Shown: positions 63,810 to 64,000 of the stretch, one piece after another
Position numbering within the stretch: position 1 is the stretch's first letter
Layout of the letters: each line of letters begins with the position of its first letter
Source: Pseudomonas brassicacearum
Lineage (GTDB): Bacteria > Pseudomonadota > Gammaproteobacteria > Pseudomonadales > Pseudomonadaceae
Assembly: GCF_003732265.1 (NCBI RefSeq)
Contig: NZ_MOBK01000005.1
Span: 62,001 to 126,000 of the forward strand
DNA length: 64,000 nucleotides
Direction: 5' to 3'
The notes under the pieces: model-generated
Databases searched by the model: none
What the model was told of the DNA's origin: nothing
What the model saw: only the letters and a program-made list of their open reading frames with translations
Made by a program: the position numbers and the translations under genes

Positions 63810-64000
63810 ATGACTGACAAAGACGTAGCTAAAGTAAAGCGCAAAGGCACATTCAAAAGCGCTCCACTGCCAGTAGAGGCGCCAACCGGGCCGGAGCTGC
63901 GCGGTGAAGAACTGGTCAAGGTTGCCGTAGCCGCCCTGGAAGACGTCAAGGCCCAGGACATTCAGGTCATCGACGTTCGTGAAAAGCAGAGCATCACTGA
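63810..64000 (+). CDS. rsfS: Ribosomal silencing factor RsfS, 3' partial
   Basis: An open frame from ATG 63810 to the window end (63 full codons). After a basic N-terminal extension (MTDKDVAKVKRKGTFKSA) the sequence ELVKVAVAALEDVKAQDIQVIDVREKQSIT matches the start of the RsfS/YbeB fold, where E. coli has DLKGQDIIALDVQGKSSIT. RsfS binds ribosomal protein L14 and blocks subunit joining in starvation. The nadD-rsfS order is classical. Truncated by the window edge, not a pseudogene. Confidence 0.92.
   Translation, partial: MTDKDVAKVKRKGTFKSAPLPVEAPTGPELRGEELVKVAVAALEDVKAQDIQVIDVREKQSIT

Overview
The window looks like a chromosomal segment of a fluorescent Pseudomonas (P. fluorescens group). It is GC-rich, carries many Pseudomonas-type REP/REPIN palindromes (core GTGGGAGCGGGCTTGCTCGCG), and its housekeeping gene order closely follows, from memory, P. 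aeruginosa PAO1 from about PA4069 down to PA4005. No rRNA, tRNA, CRISPR array, transposase or complete prophage was seen.

Layout. 1-8.0 kb: the end of a probable MscS channel, a long Lhr helicase, a pair of sugar-nucleotide enzymes and an OprG/OmpW porin with an ANR/FNR-like box. 8.0-11.3 kb: a zinc-type operon (His-rich DUF2796 protein, ABC ATPase, FtsX permease, DUF3299 protein) behind a candidate Zur box. 11.4-14 kb: CnoX-like thioredoxin, methyltransferase, YbaY-type lipoprotein. 14.0-21.6 kb: nrdR-ribD-ribE-ribBX-ribH-nusB-thiL-pgpA, a solute-binding protein and ribA, forming riboflavin, thiamine-phosphate and phospholipid functions with many 4-nt start/stop overlaps. 21.5-24.8 kb: small membrane protein, BtuF-like protein and BtuB (vitamin B12 uptake). 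24.9-28.1 kb: xseB-ispA-dxs (isoprenoid precursors).

28.1-41.2 kb departs from the remembered PAO1 order. It holds a Fic AMPylase whose promoter carries two perfect tandem palindromes, a complete magABCDEF (yfa-type) bacterial alpha-2-macroglobulin operon, a region with a minus-strand terminator but no clear gene, and a lone phage-type S24 repressor. Within the mag operon, MagC has a clear NlpC/P60-like Cys-His-His pattern, and MagE looks like a penicillin-binding-protein-like domain fused to a SpoIID-like domain. The operon may therefore join the macroglobulin to peptidoglycan remodelling. The codon composition of magE also changes sharply at that domain junction.

41.3-50.2 kb: ppa, mtfA, a DedA protein and an acetyltransferase, then the ethanolamine pathway (eutC, eutB, eat permease, exaC aldehyde dehydrogenase). 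Two sigma-54 promoters and the divergent enhancer-binding regulator eatR control this pathway. 52.4-64 kb: mpl, ubiX, a YceK-type lipoprotein, an NAD(P)-binding protein, a MORN-repeat/caspase-like lipoprotein, a MaoC protein, LrgA/LrgB, a LON-domain protein, a DedA-PAP2 fusion, a 3-methyladenine glycosylase, proA, nadD and the start of rsfS.
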